From GCA-2728135 sp002728135 (lineage in GTDB: Bacteria; Pseudomonadota; Alphaproteobacteria; UBA828): a stretch of DNA of 64,000 nt. The translations under genes were made by a program, and so were the position numbers. Location: NCBI GenBank assembly GCA_963997635.1, contig CAXEND010000005.1:76191-140190 (forward strand), given 5' to 3'. Below the pieces are notes generated by a model. The model had not been told where the DNA came from, searched no databases, and was given only the letters and a program-made list of their open reading frames with translations. Positions 9,004-17,581 of this stretch are shown here, piece after piece (the first letter of the stretch is position 1; the number at the start of each line of letters is the position of its first letter).

Positions 9004-10350
9004 ATGACTTCACAAAACCAAAATGATCTTAATATTGCCATTGCTGCTTTCCAGAAGGGTGAATTAGATACCGCCGAGAGAGTTTGCATAAATATACTAT
9101 CTCGTGATAGTTGCGATGCGGGAGCTAATTATATTTTAGCACTAATTAATGGGCAAAAAGGTCTAAAAAACGTTGCTATAAATCATTTTCGTGAGGCTAT
9201 ATTTATTGCCCCAGAATATTTTAATTATAGAATTGCTCTATCGTCCTATTATTTAGAAATTAACAACCCAGAATCTGCTATAAAAGAGTTAGAAATAGTT
9301 CTTAGTAAAGTTCCTGACTCAATCGCAGCCCATACAAATATAGGCACTGCTTTTAAGAAAAAAGGAAATTTAGAAAAAGCATTGGCTCATTTCGACAAAG
9401 CAGCTTTTTTATTTCGGAAACCTCAAGATAAAGATTTTATTAATAATAATCGCCAGAATGAGGTGCATCCAACATTTTCAATGACAAGAGAAACAAAACT
9501 GGAACATGATATCCAACAATTAGAATTTCTTCAAAGTCGTTATCCTTCAAACGTGATTTTCAGTCAATACGCAAATAAAATGCTCGATGTATTAGCTAGT
9601 TTTAGAAGTCGCAATATTAATAATGGTCTTGGATCGTTCTCTGAACTGGAATATGAAAAAATATATGATTTTTATAACAAAATATTATTTAGGCCTATTT
9701 TACATGATGAAAGTCCTATTTTAGGAGACCACAAAGTTAACACTCTTTTATCAGAGAGGTTTGATTATAAAGCTGATGATATAGTTATCATTGATGATTT
9801 TTTAAGTGAGGTGAGTCTAGTAAACGTCCAGCGTTATTGTCTTGAATCAACTGTTTGGTTCGACACCAAAAATGACTCAGGTTATTTGGGTGCATACATG
9901 CATGATGGTTTTATTCCTAGTTTCACATTAGCAATCCAGCCAGCCTTAAGGGAAAAGTGGGAAAAACTTTTTTTAGGTAAAGTTTTGAAACAACTCTGGG
10001 CTTTCAAATATGTTTCAGAGGGAGAAGGTACAAGATTTCATGCAGATGATGCTTCAATAAATGTTAATCTTTGGATAACCCCTGACAATTGTTGCTTCGA
10101 CCCTGAGAACTCCGGTCTAACTCTATTTCCCATTAATATTCCTGAGAACATTGCCTTTTCATATTATAACAATGACAAAAATCGACTTAATGATTTGATT
10201 AAGGGACGTGAGAGGGAAAAGCTTATAATCCCTTATAAGTGTAATAGGGCGGTAATTTTTAAGTCTAGGTTTATTCATAAGACTTCTGGTTGCAAATTTA
10301 TACCAGGCTATGAAAATAGAAGAATAAATATTACTTTACTCTTTGATTGA
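9004..10350 (+). CDS. TPR-repeat protein with a C-terminal 2-oxoglutarate/Fe(II)-oxygenase-like domain
   Basis: The 448-residue protein has tetratricopeptide repeats in about residues 8-140 (patterns such as A..A..NIGTAFKKKGNLEKALAHFDKA), a charged linker, and a C-terminal domain from about 240. That domain carries the facial triad of a double-stranded beta-helix oxygenase: H346-x-D348 (RFHADD) and a distal His425 (FIHKTSG), followed by Arg439/Arg440 (NRRINITLLF) in the place where 2-oxoglutarate is bound. Related TPR-oxygenase proteins are thought to hydroxylate proteins or peptides. It is a single gene, convergent with the monooxygenase gene that ends three bases downstream. The function is inferred from motifs only. 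Confidence 0.75.
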   Translation: MTSQNQNDLNIAIAAFQKGELDTAERVCINILSRDSCDAGANYILALINGQKGLKNVAINHFREAIFIAPEYFNYRIALSSYYLEINNPESAIKELEIVLSKVPDSIAAHTNIGTAFKKKGNLEKALAHFDKAAFLFRKPQDKDFINNNRQNEVHPTFSMTRETKLEHDIQQLEFLQSRYPSNVIFSQYANKMLDVLASFRSRNINNGLGSFSELEYEKIYDFYNKILFRPILHDESPILGDHKVNTLLSERFDYKADDIVIIDDFLSEVSLVNVQRYCLESTVWFDTKNDSGYLGAYMHDGFIPSFTLAIQPALREKWEKLFLGKVLKQLWAFKYVSEGEGTRFHADDASINVNLWITPDNCCFDPENSGLTLFPINIPENIAFSYYNNDKNRLNDLIKGREREKLIIPYKCNRAVIFKSRFIHKTSGCKFIPGYENRRINITLLFD

Positions 10351-10353
10351 TTA

Positions 10354-12255
10354 TTAACCGATATTGTAGTCATCTAAAGAAGGTTCCTGAGTCATGGTCC
10401 AGTAGTCAACTAATCTCCAAGGCATTATTGATACTACACGGCCTGAACTGTTCCTATACCATGTATTCATGTTTGGAGTCGTCCAAATTAGACCCTCATG
10501 TTCTTCATCAAGTTTTTTATTATATTGATCATAAACACTTCTTTTACACTCAAGAGAATTAACGTTATTTTCAATAGAATGCATAAGTAACTTAGTTAGA
10601 TAACGCACTTGGCACTCAGCAATAAAAATAATACTTCCACCATGACCTAGATTTGTATTTGGTCCATAAAGAGCAAAGAAATTAGGAAATCCAGGTATTG
10701 TCATTCCTAAGTAGGCACGCGAGTCATCCTTTCCCCACTCATCCTCTAGGTTTGCCCCATCTTTGCCTATGAGCTCGTAGCTAGCAAGTAATCTATTGGT
10801 TTGGAAGCCAGTAGCATATAGAAGGGCATCCAACTGAACTAGTTCCCCAGATTTTATTCTTATTCCGTTTTTTTCTATTTTTTTAATGGAGTCATTAAAA
10901 AGATTTACATTGTCTTTTTTGACTGTTTCGTACCATCTATTGTCTACCAATATTCTTTTTAAATAAGGTGGATAACTTGGGACAACTTTTTCTAAGAGAT
11001 CTGTTCGATCCCCTATTTGCTTTTTAATATATTCTAATAAACGTTGTCTATGGCGATCATTTCTTTTATTTACTGATTTTCCTCCAGACTCCCACTCGGG
11101 ATCTCTACGAACAGTATGTAAGAGATGGTCTCCCATACGCCAAGCTAAATTAAATCTATACCAACCAGCATAGAATGGCACATTTTCTAGTAACCAGACT
11201 TTTTCAGTAGAAACTTCTCTATGGTAATCAGGACTCGGTATAGCCCATTGGGCTGTGCGTTGAAAAATTGAGAGGCATTTAACCTCATCTACAATTTCTG
11301 GTATTAATTGCATACCACTAGCACCAGTGCCTATTACTCCTACATTTTTCCCTTTGAGGTTTATATTCTTGTTCCATTTTGCAGTATGTGTCGAAAAACC
11401 TTCAAAATTTTCAAGACCTTCAATTCTTGGGTAAGCTGGGATATTAAGTTGACCAGTCGCGGAGATAACAGTATGTGCAAGAAGTTCAACTTCCTTCCCT
11501 TCATTATCGACTGTGGTTACACACCACGTATTATTACTATTATTTAGCTTGCATGCTGTTACGCGTGTATTAAAGATAGTATTTTCATATACTCCATGTT
11601 TTGTAGCAAAAGAGCGTAAATATTCAGCGATATCTTCTCCATACGAATAATAATTTGGCCATTTATTATTTCTCTCAAATGAAAAAGAGTAATAATGGTT
11701 GGGAACGTCGCATCGGACGCCTGGGTAAGTATTTTCGAACCAGGTACCCCCTATATCATTATTTTTTTCTATAATTACAAAAGGAATTCCAGCTTCCCTT
11801 AGTTTTACTCCCATCAGCATGCCCGATACGCCTGCACCAATGATTATTACATTCTTAGTTGTTAAAGTATTATTATCTGGTTTTTCTTTCCATGACCCAT
11901 ATCTTTCTTTCAGCTGCATTTCTTCAAGCATCATATTAAGATATTCTTCAGGGACATCTTCTCCAACGCATGTTGACATCATTTCCAGATAAGTTTCGTC
12001 AGAAATTTTTAAATCAGGTAATTTTCCTGAAACAAAAAATTTATTTAACAATTCTAGGGCAGCACTCCTCACCTGACTTTGTAACGCACTATCTAGCCCG
12101 CCGGATTCGTGAGCAAAAAATGAAAAGTCTAGAACAGGTTTGAAAGGAGGGTTAAGCCATTTCTTATCACCAGTAAAATGATAAAGCACCATTAACAGAA
12201 TAGGTATGTCGGCTTTTTCGATAGCCCACTTAATTTTGTTTGATATGTCGTTCAT
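10354..12255 (-). CDS. Baeyer-Villiger-type flavin monooxygenase, HAPMO-like
   Basis: This 633-residue FAD/NADPH monooxygenase probably inserts oxygen next to a carbonyl to turn a ketone into an ester. It has an N-terminal extension of about 134 residues, an FAD GAGVSG loop at 140-145, the Baeyer-Villiger fingerprint FEGFSTHTAKW, and an NADPH loop GTGASG. Length and N-terminal extension resemble 4-hydroxyacetophenone monooxygenase. The gene downstream of HapE-type enzymes is often an esterase, and here an HSL-family hydrolase (12375-13304) lies just upstream in the same direction, which supports a ketone to ester to alcohol plus acid route. The real substrate is unknown. Confidence 0.88.
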   Translation of the reverse strand: MNDISNKIKWAIEKADIPILLMVLYHFTGDKKWLNPPFKPVLDFSFFAHESGGLDSALQSQVRSAALELLNKFFVSGKLPDLKISDETYLEMMSTCVGEDVPEEYLNMMLEEMQLKERYGSWKEKPDNNTLTTKNVIIIGAGVSGMLMGVKLREAGIPFVIIEKNNDIGGTWFENTYPGVRCDVPNHYYSFSFERNNKWPNYYSYGEDIAEYLRSFATKHGVYENTIFNTRVTACKLNNSNNTWCVTTVDNEGKEVELLAHTVISATGQLNIPAYPRIEGLENFEGFSTHTAKWNKNINLKGKNVGVIGTGASGMQLIPEIVDEVKCLSIFQRTAQWAIPSPDYHREVSTEKVWLLENVPFYAGWYRFNLAWRMGDHLLHTVRRDPEWESGGKSVNKRNDRHRQRLLEYIKKQIGDRTDLLEKVVPSYPPYLKRILVDNRWYETVKKDNVNLFNDSIKKIEKNGIRIKSGELVQLDALLYATGFQTNRLLASYELIGKDGANLEDEWGKDDSRAYLGMTIPGFPNFFALYGPNTNLGHGGSIIFIAECQVRYLTKLLMHSIENNVNSLECKRSVYDQYNKKLDEEHEGLIWTTPNMNTWYRNSSGRVVSIMPWRLVDYWTMTQEPSLDDYNIG

Positions 12256-12374
12256 TGATATTGCCTGAAATTTTATAATGTAAGAAATGGTTCTCTTGGG
12301 TTTATGTGAATTATTTTAGGTGGGTGTATTTCATTTAAAATTATTATTTATTAATTTTTGTTCTTTTGAAAGAT

Positions 12375-13304
12375 CTAACATTTGTCAATTTTCCTAATCC
12401 ACTTGCCAACTTCATTAAAGGCGTCCTTATAAGTATTTAGAGCTTTCGGCATGCCTAAAAACCCATGTAACATATCAGAGTAGTGGGAATGTGTAACAGA
12501 TATTGATAATTCTCTGAGCTTTTCTACAAACTCAAAACCTTCATCTCTTAAGGGGTCAAGACCTGCAGTCATGATATAAGTTTGTGGACTTCTTGATAGG
12601 TTTGGCGACAGAATAATTGAAATGTTAGGGTCATCCTTTGATGTTTCTGAGCAATAAGATTGAATAAACCAATCCATCACAGCTGTATCCAAAAGGAATT
12701 TACTCCCAAATTCGGAGTATGAATTTCTCTTCATTGAGGTATCCAAAACAGGATAAATTAATATTTGACCTTTGGGTTTTTTCTCTTTTGGAATTTTAAT
12801 AGAAGTTGAGGCTATCAAATTTCCACCGGCACTATCACCAACGCCAATAATTGAACTTGGTTGCAGATTATGTTGGAATATTACTTGATCCAAAGAAGAA
12901 AAAGCCAAAATCATATCATTCAAAGCAGCGGGGTATGGATGTTCGGGTGCAAGCCTGTATTCTACTGATAATACATTGCATGACCCTGCGGATGATAATC
13001 TCCTACAAAAATTATCGTATTCTTCAAGTCCAGCGAGAACCCAGCCTCCGCCATGGGCAAAAACTATAAGTGGTGCGTTGGTATTTTCTGAATGCTGGTA
13101 TAAACGGCAAAGTAATTTATCCTTATCAAGCCCTATAGTTAGGTCCTCAACTTTGTATATAGGTTCATGATCTGTTTCTAATACCCGCATCCTCCTGCGG
13201 AACTCGACTCTGGCCTCAGCAGGATCATAAGTTTCAATACTTGGTAAGTTGGCGTCTGCAACTCGTTTTAAAAGTATTTCAATTTCAGGGTTTTTCTGGG
13301 TCAT
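12375..13304 (-). CDS. Alpha/beta hydrolase, HSL-family esterase
   Basis: The 309-residue protein has the hallmarks of the hormone-sensitive-lipase (fold-3) esterases. These are the oxyanion motif HGGGWV, the nucleophile elbow GDSAGG, the segment EYRLAPEHPYPAAL, a catalytic Asp in DPLRDEG and a His in HGFLG. It has no signal peptide and should be cytoplasmic. Its ATG overlaps the TGA of the upstream LLM gene (ATGA), so the two are translationally coupled, and the Baeyer-Villiger enzyme follows after 119 bases. The likely job is to hydrolyse the ester made by that monooxygenase. Confidence 0.9.
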   Translation of the reverse strand: MTQKNPEIEILLKRVADANLPSIETYDPAEARVEFRRRMRVLETDHEPIYKVEDLTIGLDKDKLLCRLYQHSENTNAPLIVFAHGGGWVLAGLEEYDNFCRRLSSAGSCNVLSVEYRLAPEHPYPAALNDMILAFSSLDQVIFQHNLQPSSIIGVGDSAGGNLIASTSIKIPKEKKPKGQILIYPVLDTSMKRNSYSEFGSKFLLDTAVMDWFIQSYCSETSKDDPNISIILSPNLSRSPQTYIMTAGLDPLRDEGFEFVEKLRELSISVTHSHYSDMLHGFLGMPKALNTYKDAFNEVGKWIRKIDKC

Positions 13305-14281
13305 ACATTTATTTCCCTTAGAAGCGGTAAGACTTCAGAGCCAAAAATCTCAGCCTGTTCATTTCGTTGATTCTCTGGGCCAGCAAAATCAATAACAAAG
13401 TTGCGAACTCCAGAGTCAATAAAATCTGAAAAAAAACTTGTTACATTTTCCTTAGGACCCAAAGCGACGTATTTTTTCGTTGGTCCGCTAAAATCCATAC
13501 CATAACGTTGACTTAGTTGCTCTGAGGCTAAATCAAAAGATTTTTCATATTCGTTATCTAATCTGACAAATATGTGATGAGCCGTATCAAAGGATCTTTC
13601 TTCTGAATTTTCTTCGAGATAAAACTCTTCGATCATTTTAATAGATTTAGCGAACATTTCTGGTGTCACTACGTAAGATATATATCCATCGCATAATTTT
13701 GCTGCACGTTTTAAGGCAGCCTTTGACCTTCCACCAGCCCATATAGGTGGCTGTTTAAGTTTGTATGGAGTCGGCTCAAGCTTAAGGTCAGTAAAATTTG
13801 CACTAATTCCAGAATGACTGACTTTTTCTCCAGACCAAAGTTTTTTAATTACATGAAGCGAATCAGTAAGACGTGCACCTCTATCTGAAACATTTACTCC
13901 GCAGGCCTCAAATTCTTTTTCATATTCTCCACCTACACCAACCCCAAAAGTGAATTTTCCTTCACAAATTTGGTCTAGGCATGCAATTTGCTTTGCTACC
14001 GGGACAGGGTGTCTTAGTGGTAAAAGATATATGGCAGTACCAAATTCTAAGCTAGGAGCTTTTGCAGAAGCCCATGCAATTAATGTTAATGGGTCTACAA
14101 TCGGACTTACGAAAGCTATATGGTCACCTGACCAAAACGAGTCAAAACCATAATTCTCTAAGATTGTGAGTAATTCTGAACAATTTTTAAGATCGGGTTC
14201 CCAATTAGTTTGTGCAGGATCTCTGGGAAGGCACATCCCTTGCACACCAAACTTAACTGTATCCGCAATTTGCAAAGACAT
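13301..14281 (-). CDS. LLM-class flavin-dependent oxidoreductase
   Basis: The roughly 326-residue protein is a luciferase-like (LLM) TIM-barrel oxidoreductase using FMN or F420. Typical segments are SFWSGDHIAF, the strand/loop LEFGTAIYLLPLRHP, the GVGVGGEYEKEFEACG motif, and PPIWAGGRS. The frame opens at 14296, but the ATG at 14281 has GGAG eight bases upstream and gives the start MSLQIADTV. It is the first gene of the operon with the esterase (ATGA overlap) and the Baeyer-Villiger monooxygenase. It may supply a hydroxylation or reduction step for the same substrate. Which cofactor it uses cannot be decided here. Confidence 0.88.
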   Translation of the reverse strand: MSLQIADTVKFGVQGMCLPRDPAQTNWEPDLKNCSELLTILENYGFDSFWSGDHIAFVSPIVDPLTLIAWASAKAPSLEFGTAIYLLPLRHPVPVAKQIACLDQICEGKFTFGVGVGGEYEKEFEACGVNVSDRGARLTDSLHVIKKLWSGEKVSHSGISANFTDLKLEPTPYKLKQPPIWAGGRSKAALKRAAKLCDGYISYVVTPEMFAKSIKMIEEFYLEENSEERSFDTAHHIFVRLDNEYEKSFDLASEQLSQRYGMDFSGPTKKYVALGPKENVTSFFSDFIDSGVRNFVIDFAGPENQRNEQAEIFGSEVLPLLREINV

Positions 14282-14405
14282 TTTTATCTCCAACATTTGC
14301 TAAGTTGCAAGCATGAGGTTTGAAAGATAGGTTGTATTAATCTTTGATTACTATAAACATTAATAATTTACTAACTATACTTTATTTAAAGCTAGGAGAC
14401 AAAGT

Positions 14406-14975
14406 ATGCCAGAACCCTTGCTGAAAAAAATTGAAGAAGCCAACATGGACCCAGAGTTGGCAGCCAAATATCGTAAGATTCGTGATTTACAAGAAAAAAA
14501 GGGTGGGGATGCAACATTGTTTGAGGTTGGAGCTAATGCTCCCGAATTGATGAAGTGGTATGGTGACCAATTTTACGAAACAATTTTCTATGGTGGTCGA
14601 GTAGATGTAGCTACTAAGGAACTTCTAAGGTTTAGGTTATCTAATATCCATGGATGTGCATTTTGTAATAAAGGTAATATAGAAGATGCTCGTAGTGCAG
14701 GAATTACTGAGGAAAAGTTGATTAATATTATGAATGAAGATAGTGATGTTTTTAGCTCAAAGGAAAGAGCAGTGTTAAAGTTGGCAAGTGAGGTGGTTTT
14801 TAGCAATATGTCTGGAACTTTAGATAAGGAGCTTTATAGCGATTTATCAAAAGATTTTGATGATGGGCAAATTTTTGAGTTAGGGATGGTTGCAGGTTTT
14901 TTGACGGGAATGGCCAAATTTTTGTTTACTTTTGATTTAGTAGAAAAAGAAGCAAACTGTCCTATCAAAATATAG
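14406..14975 (+). CDS. AhpD / carboxymuconolactone-decarboxylase-family protein
   Basis: The 189-residue all-helical protein has the AhpD-like core ELLRFRLSNIHGCAFCNKGNIEDARSAG. The CxxC pair (CAFC) that gives disulfide reductase activity in AhpD is present. The His that normally follows three residues after the second Cys is Asn here, so proton transfer may differ. A good Shine-Dalgarno sequence (AGGAG) precedes the ATG. It is followed on the same strand by the acyl-CoA ligase and may be co-transcribed with it. The role is probably peroxide or radical handling, or an unknown decarboxylase-like step. Confidence 0.82.
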   Translation: MPEPLLKKIEEANMDPELAAKYRKIRDLQEKKGGDATLFEVGANAPELMKWYGDQFYETIFYGGRVDVATKELLRFRLSNIHGCAFCNKGNIEDARSAGITEEKLINIMNEDSDVFSSKERAVLKLASEVVFSNMSGTLDKELYSDLSKDFDDGQIFELGMVAGFLTGMAKFLFTFDLVEKEANCPIKI

Positions 14976-15053
14976 GCTGGTATATGTCACAATTAATACA
15001 ACTATAATATATAAGTATAAAAAACAATTCCGAAAGAATAAGGGGGTAAGGGG

Positions 15054-16607
15054 ATGCGGCTGATTGACTTTTTTGAGAGAGGGGTAAGATTCTGGCCTGA
15101 TACCGCTTGTTTGGTCGACCCATCAGGGAGTCAGACTTATACTGAAGTCAGCATCAGAAGCCATCAAACGGCATCTGCTTTGGTCTCAAATGGTTTAAAA
15201 CCTGGAGGTATAGTCGCAATTCTTAGTCAAAATTGTTCTAAAGCATTTGAGGCTTGGATTGGTGCTGCAAGAGCAGATGGCGTATGGGTAGGGTTAGCCG
15301 CATTAAACTCGGTATCCGAAAATACATATATTCTTAATCATCGTAGTGCGGAATGGCTATTTATCCACAGTGACTTTAAAGAACAAATTCCACAGATTCG
15401 TAAAGATTGTCCCGATCTAAAACATATTATTTGTCTTGACGAAAAAATAGATGGATATCAAACATTTGAAGAATTTATTCAAGGTCATTCTGATTTTTTT
15501 CCGGAAATAACCTATGATCGTGACTCAATAATCAGTCATTTTTCATCAGGAGGTACAACAGGCCAGCCAAAGGGTGCCTTATGGACTAGCTTAACCTGGC
15601 AAGCTTGGTCAGCAAATGTTTTTGCACACCTACCTATTAAGAAAAGGCCTGTTCACCTTGTTGCTTCATCCATGGCTCATGGAGCAGGTGTTTTTGTTTG
15701 GCCCATATTCGCATTTGGTGGTACTATTGTATCTATACCAAAGGCAGACCCAAATTCAGTTTTAAAAGCAATACAAATACACGGTGTCACACACACCTTT
15801 TTGCCTCCAACAGTTATATACATGATGTTAGCATATCCAGAAGCAAAGCAATATGACTGCAGTTCTATGGATTACTTAATTTACGGTGGTGCACCAATGT
15901 CTGCAGACAAAGTTAAAGAGGCAATCGATGTATTTGGACCATGTATGACTCAGATTTATGGTCAGGCAGAGTGCCCTGTAACTATTGGTATTTTAACACC
16001 TGAGGAGCATATAGAAGCAGTTGAGGATCCATCAAAACAACATAGATTATTAAGCTGTGGTCGTGCCCCCGTATTTGTTCAAACAGAGATTATGGATGAT
16101 GATGGGTTATTAGTAAATGAAGGAGAGTGGGGAGAAATTGTTGTGCGTGGAGAAATTGTTTCACTAGGATATTTTGGTGACCGAGAGGCAACTGCTGCTA
16201 TACAGGAGCATGGATGGCATCACACTGGTGATGTAGGTTATAAAGATAATGAGGGTTATATCTATATTGTTGATAGAAAAAAAGATATGATAATCTCTGG
16301 TGGTTTAAATGTTTTTCCAATAGAAATTGAGAGACTTATATGGTCTTTTGAAGAAGTTCAAGATTGTGTAGTAATTGGTATTCCTGATGAAAAATGGGGA
16401 GAGGCAGTGAAAGCTGTTATTGAATTAAAATCTGAGCAGATACTTCATGAAGACGATGTGATCAAGTTATGTAAATCAGAATTGGCTGCTTATAAGGTGC
16501 CAAAGACTGTTGAATTTTGGGATGAATTACCCAGAAGTCCAGTCGGTAAAGTGCTTAAGAAAGAAGTTAGAAAAAAGTTTTGGGCAGGAGTTGACAGAAA
16601 AATTTAG
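15054..16607 (+). CDS. Acyl-CoA synthetase (AMP-binding family)
   Basis: The 517-residue protein belongs to the ANL adenylate-forming family and should activate a carboxylic acid to its CoA thioester through an acyl-AMP. It has the P-loop-like SSGGTTGQPKG, the aromatic/glycine motif IYGQAECP, the HTGDVGYKDNEGYIYIVDRKKD hinge region, and the C-terminal lysine motif PRSPVGKVLKKE. The start is well supported by the purine-rich AAGGGGGTAAGGGG directly before the ATG. It lies 14 bases before the peptide-type ATPase gene, so uptake and CoA activation may be co-expressed. The acid substrate is not known. Confidence 0.93.
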   Translation: MRLIDFFERGVRFWPDTACLVDPSGSQTYTEVSIRSHQTASALVSNGLKPGGIVAILSQNCSKAFEAWIGAARADGVWVGLAALNSVSENTYILNHRSAEWLFIHSDFKEQIPQIRKDCPDLKHIICLDEKIDGYQTFEEFIQGHSDFFPEITYDRDSIISHFSSGGTTGQPKGALWTSLTWQAWSANVFAHLPIKKRPVHLVASSMAHGAGVFVWPIFAFGGTIVSIPKADPNSVLKAIQIHGVTHTFLPPTVIYMMLAYPEAKQYDCSSMDYLIYGGAPMSADKVKEAIDVFGPCMTQIYGQAECPVTIGILTPEEHIEAVEDPSKQHRLLSCGRAPVFVQTEIMDDDGLLVNEGEWGEIVVRGEIVSLGYFGDREATAAIQEHGWHHTGDVGYKDNEGYIYIVDRKKDMIISGGLNVFPIEIERLIWSFEEVQDCVVIGIPDEKWGEAVKAVIELKSEQILHEDDVIKLCKSELAAYKVPKTVEFWDELPRSPVGKVLKKEVRKKFWAGVDRKI

Positions 16608-16621
16608 ATTTAATCGGGTGT

Positions 16622-17581
16622 ATGGGGATGTCTTATATTTTAGAAGTTGAAAATCTTACAAAGGTATTTAACGTCGGTAAGGATGCTGATTTGTATGCGG
16701 TCAATAATGTATCCTTTAGTCTTGGAAAAGGTGAAACACTCGGCCTTGTTGGTGAGAGTGGATCTGGGAAAACTACTGTTGGCCGATGTGTTTTAAGGCT
16801 AATTGAGCCAACAACTGGCAAGGTAGTGTTAAATGGAGTTGATGTAACTAGCTTGTCTGATAAAGACTTGAGAAAACTTCGGTCTGAAATGCAATTAGTT
16901 TTCCAAGATCCATTTGGATCATTGAATCCGCGTTTAACTGTTGATGAAGTTATTAATGAGCCACTTTTTTTGCATGGAGAAGAAAAGCAAACTCGCAGGA
17001 TTAGAGTTGAAGAAATGAGAGAATTGGTAGGTTTGGAGAAGGATGTACATAATTATTATCCTGCGGATTTGACTGCAAGCGAGCAACAGCGTGTTGGTAT
17101 TGCTAGAGCATTAGCAACAAAGCCTTCATTTGTAGTTTTAGATGAACCGACTTCCATGCTCGACCCATCCGCAAGGCTGGAATTAATTGATGTTTTAAGG
17201 GATATTCAAACAGAATTAGGTACATCTTTTATTTTTATTTCTCATGACCTAACATCTGTAGCAAGAATAAGTCATCGTGTTGCTATAATGTATTTAGGCC
17301 ATATTATTGAAGTTGCACCAACGGATACTCTACTTAGCACACAAAGACATCCCTATAGTAAAGCATTATTATCAGCTGTTCTCTTCCCGGACCCAGCTAA
17401 AAAATTAGATCCATTCGTTATAGAAGGTGAAATACCCACAGCTATCAACCCAGAACCAGGTTGTCCTCTCTCTGGAAGATGCCCCTATCATAAAGAGGTA
17501 TGCGACAAAGTTACCCCAGAGTTGTTGGCGGTAAAAGAAAACCATCTTTCGAGGTGTGTCCACTGGGATCAATTAAGCTAA
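16622..17581 (+). CDS. DppF/OppF-type ABC transporter ATPase with degenerate signature motif
   Basis: The 319-residue protein is a peptide/nickel-family ATPase with Walker A GESGSGKT, an intact Q-loop (FQDPFGSLNP), Walker B LDEPTS, an intact H-loop (His208, ISHDL), and the C-terminal oligopeptide-transporter domain with GRCPYH and other cysteines. The usual LSGGQ signature is replaced by LTASE (150-154). Its defect is therefore the mirror of the fused permease-ATPase at 153-1883, which keeps LSGGM but lacks the Q- and H-loop residues. Together they would form one complete and one degenerate ATP site. The start may be 16622 or the ATG at 16628. It follows the acyl-CoA ligase by 14 bases and converges with the next gene. 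Confidence 0.92.
   Translation: MGMSYILEVENLTKVFNVGKDADLYAVNNVSFSLGKGETLGLVGESGSGKTTVGRCVLRLIEPTTGKVVLNGVDVTSLSDKDLRKLRSEMQLVFQDPFGSLNPRLTVDEVINEPLFLHGEEKQTRRIRVEEMRELVGLEKDVHNYYPADLTASEQQRVGIARALATKPSFVVLDEPTSMLDPSARLELIDVLRDIQTELGTSFIFISHDLTSVARISHRVAIMYLGHIIEVAPTDTLLSTQRHPYSKALLSAVLFPDPAKKLDPFVIEGEIPTAINPEPGCPLSGRCPYHKEVCDKVTPELLAVKENHLSRCVHWDQLS

Noticed and set aside
10347..11547. Plus-strand open frames over the Baeyer-Villiger monooxygenase gene
   Set aside because: Shadow frames without start signals, opposite a clear, motif-complete enzyme.
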